DNA of 64,000 nt from Linanthus parryae (Eukaryota > Streptophyta > Magnoliopsida > Ericales > Polemoniaceae). The position numbers and the translations under genes are program-made. The stretch spans positions 8,814,501 through 8,878,500 of the forward strand of contig JALGPY010000008.1 of NCBI GenBank assembly GCA_023055425.1, read 5' to 3'. Each line of letters begins with the position of its first letter. Positions within the stretch are counted from its first letter, which is position 1. Positions 24,518-37,163 of this stretch are shown here, piece by piece. Under the pieces are notes generated by a model that saw only the letters and a list, made by a program, of their open reading frames with translations, searched no databases and was not told the DNA's origin.

Positions 24518-27500
24518 GTCTTGTAAGCTGGAACGTGCGTGGGTTAAGGAAGCCACGCGCGGTCCGAGCTTTGAAAGAGAAGTTGAGGCTCTTATCCCCA
24601 AATATAGTCTTTTGATGGAGACTAAACTCAACAAGTATGAGATGGAAAAGGTTCGTGAAAAGGTTAAGTATGCAAATGGAGTTTATGCAGAGGCTCAAGA
24701 TCGGAAAGGGGGACTAGCACTACTTTGGGATTCCAAGGTAAAAGTTAAGATTTTCAAATTTTCTTATCACCATATTGATTCCTATGTAGAGGAAGAAAGT
24801 GGATTTAAGTGGAAGCTCACAAGCTTCTATGGTGATCATGCAAGAGAACAGCGATACAATTCGTGGGAATTGCTGAGGAGAATAGCACCAAAGGATGACA
24901 TGCCATGGTGTATATGTGGAGATTTCAACGAAATTAGATCAAACAGTGAGAATGAAGGAGGAAGGGAACGTCAGTATAGCCAAATGCAAGCTTTTAATTC
25001 AGTTCTCAAAGATCTAAGCATAATCGATCTAGGATTTTCAGGACCGGAATTCACTTCGTCTAACAACCAAGAAGAGGAATCACATATTAGAGTACGACTC
25101 GACAGGGTTGTGGCTAATAACGAATAGATGTCAAAATTTCAAGGCGCGCGGGTGACCCATAAGACAGGGTTGCGGTCGGATCACAGACCGTTGCTTCTTG
25201 AATGGGACGCTAAAGGATCGACTAGTAACAAAAGGAGGAGGTTCCACTACGAAAAGATGTGGAACCTACACGGAGATTTTGCCGACACAGTTGCTAGTTG
25301 CTGGGAGATGGAAGGAGGAAGTAACCTGAATCACAAACTGCAAAAGCTTGCTGGGGATTGCAGTAACTGGAATAAAGTTACTTTTGGTAATGTGAAGAAC
25401 CAAATAAAAGCTCTCTGTGAGAGGAAGAATCTTCTAGAGAACAGTGCGCAGACAAGACAGGTTAGAGAGGAGATAGAGCAACTGTCGGATAAATACGATG
25501 AGCTGCTGCGGAAGGAAGAGGTGATGTGGGCCCAATGAGCTCGGTCAGATTGGCTGAAATATGGGGACAAAAACACCAAATATTTTCACAGGTAAAGCCA
25601 CAATTAGGAGGTATAGGGAATGGTTTTCGAGGTTTGGAAAACGAAGACGGGAGATGGGTAGAATATGATAATGAGGTTACAAGTTGTTTGGAACAACACT
25701 TTCAATCAATCTTCAAGTCAGGTAACCCAAGTGTGGATGACATCAGTACTATTCTCAATCATATGGAGCCGAACTCTATTTCAATGGATTCTGATAATTT
25801 TCTAGACAGGGACTTCACGTAGCAGGAAGTCACACATGTGCTATTCCAAATGATTCCGGATAAAGCACCAGGAAAGGACGGCTTTTCTGCTGGTTTTTAC
25901 CAAAAGCACTGGAGTACAGTAGGTGCAGACACGGTTAAAACGTGCTTAGAGATTTTGAACAATGATAAAAGTCTAGGCAGTTTTAATCACACAGTAATGG
26001 CGCTAATTCCCAAAGTTAAACAGCCACGGAAACCGGTCGACTACCTCCCTATCAGTCTATGCTGATCAGCTTTTTACAAAATTGTGGCTAAATTTGTAGC
26101 CAACAGAATTAAAAACATGTTGGATGATAAAGTTTCTGAAAAATCAATCGGAATTCGTTCCAGGTCAATTGATTACGGACAACATTCTCACGGCTTTCGA
26201 GGTTATCCACTCACTGAAGACTATGAAGAAAGGGGAAAAAAGGGTCCCTAGCCCTCAAAGTGGACATGTCTAAGGCTTACAATCGGGTCGAATGGGTCTT
26301 CCTAAAAGAAACCCTCACGAAGTTTGGGTTCGGTTAAATACTTTCAATTATTATGCGGTGTGTCACAACTGCGCAGTATGAATTTGTTTGTGACGGTAGT
26401 CTCACCGGGAATGTTGTTCCCGAAAGGGGATTGAGGCAGGGCTGCCGTCTTTCCCCTTACCTGTTTGTGCTTTGTTCCGAAGCATTATCGAGTGCTGCCA
26501 ATTGTGCAGTTAGGGACAGAAGCCTAGCAGGAGTGACAGCATCTCGGGGAGGACCAGTGGTCTCCCATCTATTTTTTGCTGATGAATCAATATTCTTTTT
26601 ACAGGCTACAATACAAGAAATCACAAAACTACAAGCAATCTTTGACTCCTATTGCAAAGCCTCGGGCCAGCTCATCAATTTTGAGAATTCTGTGATCGTC
26701 TTTTCCCCAAATGTGACGGATGCGGTCAGGAACGACATACAGAAATTGTGTGGAGTGCCGGTAACTGATAAACATGAGAAATACCTGGGGCTACCAACGA
26801 CAATCGGTAAACAAAAATTTACTACTTTCTCCTATCTTCTTGATAGAGTTGACAGCAAATTAAAAGGTTGGAAAGAAAAGTCCTTACCGATTGGAGGTAA
26901 AGAAATCCTTATTAAAGTTGTAGCAAATGCTATTCCTAGCTATGTGATGTTGTGTTTTAAACTGCAGGAAGGCGTTTGTGATAAAATTGAAGGAAAATTA
27001 GACAATTTTGGTGGAGTAAATCGAAGAAGGAGAGAGGAGTTAATTGGCTGCCTTGGAATAAGATGCAACATACAAGAGATAGCGGGGGTTTGGCTTTTCG
27101 TGATTTCCGAGTATTCAATCAAGCAATGCTAGCCAAGCAAGCATGGCCGATTCCAGATAAACCCCAATCTCTAATGAGCAGAGTATTCACAGCAAAATAT
27201 TTTGCAAATAGTGACTTCTGGACGGCTAAGGAAGGAAGCATACCGAGCTACGCCTGGCGAAGCATATTGTTTGGAAGAAAGCTGCTAGCAAAAGGGAGCC
27301 GGTGGCAGATCGGAGATGGCAAAACGGCGTACATGAACTCCCCATGTATCAGACGAGAACCTACCTTCAAATTAATCACAAAAAACAGCATGATTAATTA
27401 TATGAAGGTAGTTGAGTTTATCAATCATGAGACAAGAACTTGGAACCAAAACAAGCTTCAGGAGTACCTTTTTGAAGTGGATTGTCAAGAAATTGCACCG

Positions 27501-28550
27501 ATCCCTCTTCCACAACAACAAACAGCAGACAAAATCCGATGGCACTATACAGATAATGGAGTATACAGGGGAAAATCAGGGTATAGTATGGGTATGAAGG
27601 ACAAGCTCTCAGAAGCAAACATAGGGGAGAACTCAAGCCAGACAAAAAGTCCTTTTACCAAACTTTGGAAACAGAAAGTAGAGAGGAAGATAAATCACTT
27701 GGTGTGGAGAGTGACCAAAAATATTTTACCCACAACTGAGAACCTGAGAAGAAGGGGAATTAAGCTAGAAGATAGTTGTTGCTTCTGTAAGGAGGGATCA
27801 GAAACAGCGGAACATGTCCTTTTCTTATGTCCAATTGCAGCGTCAGTCTAGGAATCAACGTGGAAAAGGCCTCCTGGAAAAATCAAACGCTAGAGCATCA
27901 AAAAGGGTACAAGCTGACATCAATCGACTGTCTGGAGAAGATCTGATCAAGTACTCCATAATTCTATGGGCGATTTGTCAAGGCAGAAATGCAAAGAAGT
28001 TCACAAGTGCAGAAGTTAACAATGATACAGTTGTGCAGCTTAGTCAAAGGAAGATTCAAGATCAAGAGATTAGGAAAGGCGTGGTACTTAACTTAGAGGC
28101 CCAAGAACCGAGAACCAGAATGCAAGCTATAGACGAAGATCTCCTTATCCTCCAGTTTGACGGGGTTTGGGACCCCAGAACCGGCAAGCTACGGTCGGAT
28201 TACTTCTTATAACAAGATCCGGCGAATGCCTGTTAGCAAGTGCCTCAGAATCTCCAAGATGCGAGAGTGCTCGAGTCGCAGAAGCATGTGCCTTCATCAA
28301 AGCCCTGAGAGATGGAGTTAGATGAAAACATCGTCGGATTCTACTAAGTGGAGACTCCAAACAAGTAATCAGTGACATGAGAGAAGCAACTCAGGGAAGA
28401 CGAAGAAGAAAAGAGGGGGAGATGAATGATCTAATTACAAAAGCTCTCTCACTTCTAAGTCAATACTCAGAAATTGAAATGGACACCTGGGGAAGAGAAC
28501 ACAATGGTGTGGCTCATCATCTAGCACTGACACGCGTGCTACGAGAGTAA
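24514..28550 (+). pseudogene. LINE ORF2: endonuclease, reverse transcriptase, RNase H; inactivated
   Basis: Start ATG 24514 (MSLVSWNVRGLRKP). Domains: an APE-type endonuclease (24514-25205, with ICGDFNEIRS, LDRVVAN and the SDHRPLL end), RT (about 25840-26960, with TVMALIPKV, RQGCRLSPYLF and the catalytic box as FADE instead of FADD), a zf-RVT zinc-binding domain (27640-27850, CCFCKEGSETAEHVLFLC), and a C-terminal RNase H (about 28145-28550, LQFDGVWDP...LSGDSKQVI...HNGVAHHLA). Damage: a 1-nt loss near 24609, TAG 25125-25127 (Trp expected), TGA 25536-25538, TAG about 25820, and several later frame changes. It cannot make an active protein. Confidence 0.88.
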
Positions 28551-28928
28551 TGACAGCGTATGGATGGACCAGTACCCTAGTTGGTTGATTAAATATCTAG
28601 ATAAGGATGTATTTCCAATACCAAGTTAGGTGCTGAGTTTTAATGAAATTGGTCTTTTTCTCAAAAAAAAACAAAAAAAAAAACAAAAAACAAAAAAGAA
28701 GAAGAAGAAGAAGAAGAACATAGGAAAGCAACCATATTTGGCGAATCCTAAAAAGTTCATCTAAAATCAAAAGTAGTATGTGGAATTAATTGATGTATAC
28801 CTTGTTTAATTAAGAAAAATGCTAATCACTGCCATTTTTGACAAATCGCCATTGATGCATATAATATACCATTTTTATAATATTTTGGATGAATTAAATT
28901 CAATATACCCTTTTTATACTACTTTGTT

Positions 28929-29441
28929 TCACATTTTATTAATTATATATTGATTAATTAATTGAAAATTTCACATGGCAAAATTTAAAGAAGCCATTCT
29001 TAAATAGTATATAGTATATAAAAAGTGATTAGTAAATTTACCTGAAAAAAGGTGATCAGTAAGTTCTCCTTAAAACAAAGCGATCAGCAAATTAGTAATA
29101 CTATATTGTAGGAATCAAAGGGTAACTTATAATATTCTTAAATATAATACAAAAAATGTTAGAAAAACGTTACCAAATATGATGTAATTTCTTTTTTTTT
29201 TTTTTGAGAATCATGCAATTTCTCCTAAAAAACATGATGTAATTAGTCGTTACCACGTGTTTTATTTTTATTTAAGACAAACGGAATGGACAAATGTATC
29301 AATTATATTAACAATTCATCACAATTTTCATATATGGATTTTCACATTTTATTGATTATATATTGATTAATTAATTAAAAATTCCACATGGCAATTCCTC
29401 GTGCAAAGCTGAAGAAGACATTATGAAATAGTATATAGTAT
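28929..29441 (+). repeat. Direct repeat pair of about 90-100 bp
   Basis: 28929-29017 and 29341-29441 share 'ttgattaattaatt', the 'cacatggca' block and 'aatagtatatagtata' in the same order. A local duplication or two copies of one small non-autonomous element. Confidence 0.6.
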
Positions 29442-29469
29442 AGATGTATGTGAAAGCTCATGTTTCAAT

Positions 29470-29545
29470 TGCATGGGTTCTTGCTCAGTAATAGAGCACT
29501 TGAAGCCCCTGCATAAGGTCTCGGGCTCAAACCCAACTATATGAT
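29470..29545 (+). repeat. tRNA-like sequence, probably a SINE head or tRNA relic
   Basis: 'ttgctcagtaatagagcact' (A-box-like) and 'gggctcaaaccc' (B-box-like) lie about 35 bp apart, as in pol III promoters of tRNA-derived SINEs. The cloverleaf does not close cleanly, so it is not a working tRNA gene. Confidence 0.45.
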
Positions 29546-30553
29546 GTAATTCTAAAAAGAAAAACAGCTCATTTTTCAACTTATTGTCATAAATTTAGGC
29601 CTGTGACAGCTTTAGGCCTTTTCTGGATCTCGTGGGTTTTCACAGGTTTTTTTCTTTTTTTATGAAACCTTGTAGCAGGGTTTCGAAGGTTGGGTGGTAT
29701 GAGACTCGATCCGTTTCAGTTGGAAGTCAGCACCTTCGTGGAATCATTCTACTTTCTGTGGCTATTTTAGGGAACACGTAGAGGGAAACAAAATATGGTC
29801 TTTCCTCTTTTTAGAAATTTAGTGTGTGCAAGAATTAGAAGATAATGGTAATGAGTTTGGTAAGACAAGATATTTAGTGAATAGGGACTTTTTCCATGAC
29901 TAATGTTTTGAAACGGTCATTTGATTTAGCACACGTAATCATCAAAAATGCTAGAGGGCTAGAAAACTCCTTAGACATAATGTAACCATAATTTAAGTGA
30001 CCAATTAAATTAGACAACGTGCACAAGAGGCCACGATAACCAAATAATTAAGATTTCTTTCATTATGTGAGGTATTATTCTATGTGTCAATCACACTCTT
30101 TTTAGTATAATAATGTGGTAGTTAAAAACAATTTTGATTTTAGGGTGGGACTTAGAAGGTGTAGGCCACGGATATCATTTTTAGGGTTTCGATCCCAAAT
30201 TATTGGTTCTAAAACTATCTCATAGAAATTAGAATTATGGCTTTGATGTTTAAGGTTAACATTAGATAACTGAGTTAGTACCCTTGCTGCACCCGATAAC
30301 TAGACATAAAGTTTTGTCCATCGATGTTCGGGCTGATTAGCACATGCAATCATGCGAATATGATAAGTGGTGAAGCTAGCTAAATATAGCATCTCGTTAA
30401 AAATATGTTACCAAACAATGTGAAAGAGTCGAGGTTTGATATTCATATCGTATCTTTGTAATTTAGTAGAGGGACTTCATGTCCATGCTGTTTTTGTAAA
30501 ATGTTATCCTAAGATATTGGATAGTTTCCTCCCATAAAAGGTAAATAATAATT

Positions 30554-30591
30554 CTTTCCAGATGTGTCACACAGGGCATTCTTATAAAAAG
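30554..30591 (+). promoter_or_regulatory. CRP2 core promoter: shared upstream block and TATA box
   Basis: CTTTCCAGATGTGTCAC (30554-30570) and TATAAAAAG (30583-30591), 29 bp start to start. The ATG follows 103 bp after the TATA start. The leader 'tcccacatttttactatc' (about 30626-30644) is nearly the one of CRP1. Confidence 0.75.
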
Positions 30592-30685
30592 GTCGAGAAG
30601 GTGATAGCCCATCCTCATCCCACATTTTTACTATCTTATTATTACTACGCATAGTTCTCCTCCTGTCTGAGACTGACGAACAACG

Positions 30686-31059
30686 ATGATGAAGAGATCA
30701 AGTGCACTTTCCCTTACAGTCGCATTTAGCGTTCTTCTTGTTATCACTAGGTCAACATGACATTTCTTATAATCTCCCACTCATCACATTTCTTATAACA
30801 TTTATAATCTCTCAATCATTTCAACATTTCTCGTATACAACAACTCATTATTTTATTGTTTTAAAGGGGTGATGATAAATATTGCCCATATACTTTGATA
30901 AGTCCTGGTCCATGTGCATCAGGAGTATTTCCCATTAAGTGTTTTCCAGAAGTGTTCCGAAAATGCGGAGAGAAATCCAAGCCATTTGGTTGCACGTGTG
31001 AACCAAATGGAAGCTCGCACAAGTGTGTTTGCAATATTGCATGTGGATCATGTCAATGA
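30686..31059 (+). CDS. CRP2: secreted 10-cysteine peptide, SCRL/defensin-like
   Basis: Exons 30686-30750 and 30867-31059 (116-bp intron, phase 2, GTCAAC...TTAAAG) give 85 residues. The signal peptide reads MMKRSSALSLTVAFSVLLVIT. The mature peptide begins GDDKYC instead of the Ala-Gln of its siblings and ends CNIACGSCQ. Cysteine spacing: C-x9-C-x8-C-x7-C-x8-C-x-C-x8-C-x-C-x3-C-x2-C. The acceptor (ttaaag) is weaker than the TTTTGCAG of CRP1 and CRP5, so another acceptor is possible, but this one alone restores the family frame and all ten cysteines. An open stretch from 30914 in another frame is a shadow. Role unknown; secreted, with the promoter block shared with CRP1 and CRP3, so probably co-expressed with them. 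Confidence 0.85.
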
Positions 31060-32145
31060 AACAGCAAAATCCTACTCTTTTCCTATTGTCGTGGATCATT
31101 ACCTCGCATTAATTTGGAGGTTCCGTAAAATAAAATAACAGATCTCTAAATTACTTATAAATTTGTTTCATATGGTCTTTGGATATCTGCACTACAAAAC
31201 TTCTACTTTAGAGTCTGCAATACATTTTACACTTCTCTTTAACGCTTATGAAATATGCATCAACTTGAGAATCTCCAACAGATAATGCATAATTAGCAAA
31301 AATGTAAAGAACTTGGTGAAATATTGTGCTCTAAGAGGTAATGCCTATCATCGTGCATTTTACAAACATTCATCTTCCTTGTTATATTTAGAGAACTAGA
31401 AAGTAGAAAGGCAAAAAAAAATGTTTCTCTCACCTCCCATACATTTCAGAATTGCATATTTTAACTAGTTAACTCACAAATTAAAGTATTTTGTTAGAGT
31501 AAACCCTTAAAATGTATGTCATGCAAAATTTAAAATATGTAAAATTTACATGTTTTCACATCCTACTAATGTAGATGGTACGTTTTACCAATTGGAGAAG
31601 CTTCAATCTCCAATTGATAAAAAAATCGAGAATTCCACACGAAAACACGGTAAAACACGTCACAATTTTGATTTCTTGATTGATGATTAAAAATACTGAT
31701 TGAACAAGGATATAAACACTAAACTCCTAAACCTAACCTAGACGGTTCAACTCTACGGGCCGAGAAAGAAACGACAAGAAAACCAGGTTCACTAATTTAA
31801 GTAAATAACTAAAAAATATTTATTCACTAACAACAAATTAAATAACATCTCCAGTAGTACTAGTTAAAAAGTTATTTCCAATGATATGAAAATTGACATT
31901 TGTATTTTAAATATTGTAAAATTTTAGTTAGTGCTCCGATAGGGTCAGTTAAATGATTACCAAATAACACGTGGCGCAATTTTTCTTGTAAGAAAATTTT
32001 ATTGATTTAGGACAAAACCGCTAGAAACATGGTTAAACAAATTATAAACTTATTAATCTCACTTTTTAAATGTAGAGAGCGGAATAAATATCTTCTAAAA
32101 TAAAGAGCGGGGTAGAGAGCCTATGGGAGACTACTACAGCCGCTT
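31060..32145. other. Intergenic, nothing recognised
   Basis: AT-rich. The one clear structure is a perfect 10-bp stem with an 8-base loop at 31589-31616 (caattggaga ... tctccaattg). No coding signal. Confidence 0.5.
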
Positions 32146-32302
32146 AGCTACTAAAGTCAGGCTTGAAGAAGATTAGGATGTCATCCCCACTACGGTCGTA
32201 GCTACTAAAGTCACACTTGAAGAAGATTAGGAAGTCATCCCCACTACGGCCAGGTTGCTACTGAAGCCATCCTTGAAAAAGATTAGGAAGTCATCCACAC
32301 AC
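32146..32302 (+). repeat. Three tandem copies of a 54-56 bp unit
   Basis: Units start at about 32146, 32200 and 32256, each with 'gctactaaagtca', then 'cttgaagaagattaggaagt' and 'catccccactacgg'. Copy three is the most diverged. Non-coding. Confidence 0.8.
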
Positions 32303-33420
32303 AAAAGGGGGGTTTTGGAGCTGTCGTCGGACCTCCTTGTCACCCTTGCTGCTTAGATCGACGCCCCTGCTCCCATCGCCGCCCCCTTGACAGGTCCGAA
32401 CCGCTCCAACCGGCTCCAATCGAGACATTTCCAGCCCCTTCCGGCTTGCAGTAGATTCGCGCAGCCACCGGCTTCCCACCGGTATCGAAGTCGGGAGCGC
32501 CCCTCTTCGACGTCCCTGAGGGACTTCGTTGATACGTCTTTAACTACCCCGTCTTCTCCCTTGCCGCCCCGCGCCGTCGCCGCCCTGTCCAGAAGTCTGA
32601 TGCCCACCACCTCGAGGGCGCTGATGTTGATGTTGATGTTGCCCCTGTCCATGAAACCGCCCATGCCCCCGTCGCTGCTCTCCTCACCGGTCTCTCCTTC
32701 GTCGGCTGTTTGGATCGGCTAGGTGAGTTCGTCTATGGTGGAGTTTTGTGCTGGTATGTCCCCTCCCCCCTTTGTTGATTGTGGCTATGTAGTAAATGTC
32801 CCCCCCCCTCCCCCGGTTGTGGGGCTGCCTCCTCCCCTTCACACTTAACTAAGTTGGATTTCCAGCCTAGAAGAGCTCTCCGGGGCAGTCCCCTCACCGC
32901 CAACCGACACTGCTAGAGGTCGCATCGAAAAAGGCTTTTGGGTGAGGGCCTGGACACCCACCCCCCCCCCCCACATACTCAGACTCATGTTTCACCGATC
33001 TCGCGCCGTCTCGTGGCTGCTGGTGAAGGTGGTTCCGTGCTGTGACGGTGTGTTTTTGGCTGTTCTCTCTCGGGTCGCATCTTTGGGTGGCTCTCGTCAC
33101 TGATTAGGTTTGGGAGGAGCAGCACAGTTTGGGTCGTTTTGGTTTTAGGCCGCTTGTTTGCGCTGCTTCTAAAGGAGTTAGGAGGCTCTTGGGCCTCACC
33201 GGGCCGGCTTCTCTGCTTTGGGTAGTTTTCTGGTGGCCTTTGAGCTCTTATCTCAGATGGTTTTCTGTCGTTTATGGGTAGTGGCTATGTTTGTATGAAG
33301 GTGACTTAGGTCTTGTAGCTTTTCTTTTATTTCCTTCCGTTCATAGGGGCATGCCTCTATTTTATTTTTGTAATCCTTCATTTTAATGAAATCTTTCGTT
33401 GCATGCTGGAAAAAAGGGGG
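32303..33420. other. GC-rich tract of unknown origin
   Basis: Base composition changes sharply from the AT-rich surroundings. Both strands have short open stretches (32387-32722 plus, 32353-32664 minus) rich in Pro/Ser/Arg, typical of GC-rich chance ORFs. It ends 'cattttaatgaaatctttcg', then an A-run and a G-run (33409-33423). It could be a retrotransposed or transposon-captured gene tail, but I recognise no protein. Confidence 0.4.
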
Positions 33421-33618
33421 GGTTTGATAAGGTAAACTTGATCTACTTAACTTCAGCACATGCGTGTTCCCTGCACCATCATAGTGGCGGGAACTATAAA
33501 TACTAATTCATATGTTCTCTCTGAATCTCAACCCTTTTCATTTTACCACTATCACTGAATCACTTTTATTCAGTAATTTAATTAGTAAAACGATGCAAAA
33601 AATTGATAATCTATGCAC

Positions 33619-33977
33619 GATGTTGTAGAGTAAACTTCACTCGACAACACCATAAAACAAATATCAAAAATTACATCGTTTGGCTATCCAAATATGCGGG
33701 TCAAAATGACCCGATTACTAAAGAAAAAGTCAAAATGTGAAGATTCCGAGAGAACGGAGATAGTATAAATAGAAGGCCTCACGTCCCGATCGGCTTCATT
33801 CGTAATAGACCTCGACCTTTCAAGATCGAGAGCTGGTCCAAATGCTATTGTGAAAACAGCGTGACTTTTGTCACTATTCACTAGATCACTTTGACCCGGT
33901 GATTTGGATAGCAAAACGATTTAACTTTTTAATATTTTTTTAATTTGTTATAGAGTAAAAATTATTCTATAACACGG
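33619..33977. mobile_element. Foldback MITE with arms of about 80 bp
   Basis: The left arm (33619-33696, including 'cgtttggctatccaaat') is the reverse complement of the right arm (about 33899-33977, 'atttggatagcaaaacg'). Between the arms lies about 200 bp with 'gtcactattcactagatcac'. A related fragment follows at 34030-34130. No coding capacity. Target duplication not resolved. Confidence 0.65.
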
Positions 33978-34130
33978 TAAAAATATTATCAAAAAGTCGT
34001 ATCGATTTACAAACTTCAGCACATGTATCATATTGTTATCCAAATCACCATGAAAAAATTATCAAAAAATTATATCATATTGTTATCCAAATCACCAGGT
34101 CAAAGTGACCTGGTGAATAGTGACAAAAGT

Positions 34131-34736
34131 CCTAATGGGTAGGAAGAGAGGGAACTAGTCTACATATAAACTGCCACATACTACTACTTCATAATATTTT
34201 TCTTGTTTCTAGGATAACAAATAACATAACTTTTTATCTGTATTTTAAACATATTTTAGAAATACTGTGTGTCATTAAAAAACAAAGTTGTCTATATCAC
34301 TAGATATTTGGAAGGTCGACATAACAACAATTCTAAACATCAAAGTAAAATAATACATTGTTACAATTTTCTAATTTTACAAGAATCATCCCTTAAGAAA
34401 GGTTTTAAGGTCTTCTATGTCAGAACATCGTACTAGCATATCGGCAAAATAATATAACAAAATAAAGACACGTGAATATGCATCATGCAGCAATACGGAA
34501 GCGACTAATAGAGTAACCCACATATAAACAAACAAGTATTTTCCCCATAGCTTTAAGTCTCAGTTAACATTTAAACGACGAGTAAGGCATAAAACTAATT
34601 TAACCACACCTAAAAACAACCCAATTATGTTGTGACTTGCTTGTTCTATTTTGTTTCAAACTTTAATCTTTCCCTAGGAGATTTCAGTTTTAACCTAACT
34701 CTTGTTTATCTACTCATTTGAGCCGTACTTTACATT
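34131..34736. other. Intergenic, nothing recognised
   Basis: AT-rich sequence up to the copia target site. No ORF or repeat of note. Confidence 0.5.
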
Positions 34737-34741
34737 TATTA

Positions 34742-36021
34742 TGTTGGATTGAATACTAAAAGTCATGCTTTTTGTATTTGATTATATGAATTTGATATTT
34801 ATGATAATGGTTTTGGGCAATGTTTTTGCATTATATTATTATTGTGCATAGTTGTCTTTTGTTCTGCATAGTAGAAGATCTGGTGTGTAGAGTATAGCTT
34901 ACACACAGAAGATCTTATCTTCGGTTCTTGTGGAATGAAAGTTGTGAGTTCACAATCTAGATGGAATTAGACAAACCATCGGAAAGATTGTAGCACATTG
35001 TTTAGTAGGTCTATCTTGGCTACAGGAAACAGTATAGTTCATACTATAGTTTCAACTCAATGTGCTAGTATACTTTGTGTATATTGAACAGGACCAAGTT
35101 GAGATCATTGTCTTTGTACCGACATAACAAGACAAACTATGTCTCATGGTTATTATGATTACTTATTCTCTTAATCCTTAGATAGTCAATGTGCACATGT
35201 ATTTAGTAGTTATTGCTTTGACAAGTCAAGTGAGTGAGATTCCTATGGAGTCAATAACCTCGATGAGTTGGGTGATACTATTGAGTCTATGGTGTAAATT
35301 GATATATCGAAGGAATCCATGTCCCGGTTATGGGATTGATTATATCCCCTTGATGAAGCTTATAAGTTTTGATTATGTCAAACCCTGCAGGTAGATTACT
35401 TGGTAATCTGGACATATCAAATAAGTTAAGTGGTAAGGATCAAGGAATTGGGAAGAGGTCGATTAAATGAATTAGTCAGTAATTAATTTAATCGACGGAT
35501 ATCTGTAATCTTAACATGGGGAGATAATAAGTATTTAATAACAGGAGCTCAAAATATTATTTTTTGAGAATATGGACAGGAGTGCAATATCAGTTATTTA
35601 GTGGTACCAACTGTTATTAGCTTTATTCGGGCTAGGTTCGGGTGGAACCAGAAGTCCTAATAAAGTTAGGAGCCTGATTCGTATTTTCTCCTCCAGGTCC
35701 CTCCCGTAGCCTATATAAGTGTCCTTAGTCTTCAGAATTTGGATGCTTAAGATACACACCGAAATCTAGGGTTTCGAGAGTGAGAGCAATTCGTCTGGAG
35801 GCCAAGAAGGATTCTGGAAGTAGCAAGCCCACACTTGCATCCAGGAGGAACTTCAGGAATACGGGAGAAGATCCGGAGTGTTCAGACCTACATCAGATAG
35901 CTTGGACGCAGGTATGAACCCTAATTCCGCCTAGTAGGGTTTCTAGCGTTCATGTTGAAACAAGTTTTAATCGGTATAGCAGACATGCAATCGAACTGGT
36001 CCAGGGATTCGCCTCCCTTCA
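34742..36021 (+). repeat. 5' LTR of the complete copia element
   Basis: Starts TG, ends CA. U3 about 34742-35740; TATATAAG at 35712-35719; a leader rich in 'aagaaggattctggaag' follows. Confidence 0.95.
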
Positions 36022-36448
36022 ATTGGTATCAGAGCCCCGTTCGACTCTGCATATCTACTATACATCCATGTTGTCCAATAATCAAACCGGCTATGCATGT
36101 TAGAGTAGGAAGATTGCGATGTCTAACTCTGTTTTGCAGATCGAATCGTGTCCTGCTATTATGGTCATACTGTTTGATGTATGTGGTTTGATTTGGTTTT
36201 GATTCCCACGCTGTTTTTCGTGGATAAAATCTGTAATCTATAATAGTAAACCCTAGGTTCTCTTATTCCGGTTTTAGAATAACATGTGAACTCCTTGGAG
36301 GCATTGAAAGTCTATAGCAGTCTCTGGTACTCTGTTATAGACTGATTTGCGGGGCGAAGATGGCATGGCGATTTTCAGAAAAAGGGCACACCGGGTTAAA
36401 AACGATGTACAGAAATCGCACCCCAGAAACACCAACCCAGAAAAAAAT

Positions 36449-36524
36449 TTCGGGGGAAACCCCCGAACCCTATCAGGGGCGCGCTGCCCCCTGAAAACCC
36501 CCAGCCAACTCAGCGCCGAGTTGG
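36449..36524 (+). promoter_or_regulatory. Three consecutive hairpins in the copia RNA leader
   Basis: Stem 1: ttcggggg/cccccgaa, loop aaa (36449-36467). Stem 2: tcaggggc paired with gccccctga with one bulged C (36473-36494). Stem 3: ccaactc/gagttgg, loop agcgcc (36505-36524). They sit between the primer site and the gag start, where retroelement RNAs carry packaging and dimer signals. That role is inferred. Confidence 0.6.
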
Positions 36525-37163
36525 ATCGGCGGGAAACTCATCGGAAAAGCTGGGACTGAAGCATGATAGCGCGGATAATGAAGCTTGGACCATAATAGCA
36601 GGGCTTTGTGTGGTTGAATGCTTATTATGTGTTTGATTGTATCTATGTGTATGATTATTGTGGATGCTTGCATGTTAATCATGGACGACATGGATAAATA
36701 ATTTAATTTGTATTAAATTGTTCAAACAACTAAGTGGGAGAGGGAGTCTAGTGTTGCTAGATCCCGCGGTCTCCATCATTGATTTATAAGTGATGTAGTT
36801 GGTTGTGTGTGTTAGCCTTGGAGTTAACCTTCGTATCGAACATAAGCACTACAGTATCACTGGTATAAATTCCTATGAGGATACTTCTAACAATTACTAT
36901 TTATGTGTCATCTCTCCATCTGAGAGGCATGTAATGGGGTAAGGGGTTTAGAAGTAAAATGATGGTATACACTTAGATGTAAGTTATAGTATCCTCCCCA
37001 TCGGAGTCACTGCTATGGCTTGCAGGACCAAAGGTACCATGTCTAACTATAGAATGAATGGTAGACGTCCACCCATCGTGGCATACTATTTTTATGTGTG
37101 TTAGACTATTGGTGGTTTACATTTCCCTTATATGTTTTATTTACATGATTCTCAGGTTCAAAA

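Larger units (their letters stand above)
23110..28725 (+). mobile_element. L1-type LINE, full-length layout but decayed
   Basis: A short leader is followed by ORF1 (23195-24517), ORF2 (24514-28550) and a tail of A-rich and (gaa)n sequence (28663-28720). ORF1 stop and ORF2 start overlap as ATGA, which is common in plant L1 elements. Target-site duplications could not be found by eye, so the left edge is approximate. Confidence 0.85.
28726..30553. other. AT-rich intergenic DNA upstream of CRP2
   Basis: No gene. It holds the 90-100 bp direct repeat and the tRNA-like sequence listed separately. The remainder shows nothing I can name. Confidence 0.5.

Noticed and set aside
28663..28725. Simple A-rich and (gaa)n repeat as an independent feature
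   Set aside because: It is best explained as the 3' tail of the LINE.
29470..29545. tRNA gene
   Set aside because: A and B box-like motifs are present, but a full cloverleaf and acceptor stem are not found.
30914..31138. 74-codon ORF overlapping CRP2
   Set aside because: It is in another frame from the ten-cysteine reading and lacks any signal.
32353..32722. Open frames on both strands in the GC-rich tract
   Set aside because: Low-complexity Pro/Ser/Arg composition on both strands suggests chance openness in GC-rich DNA.
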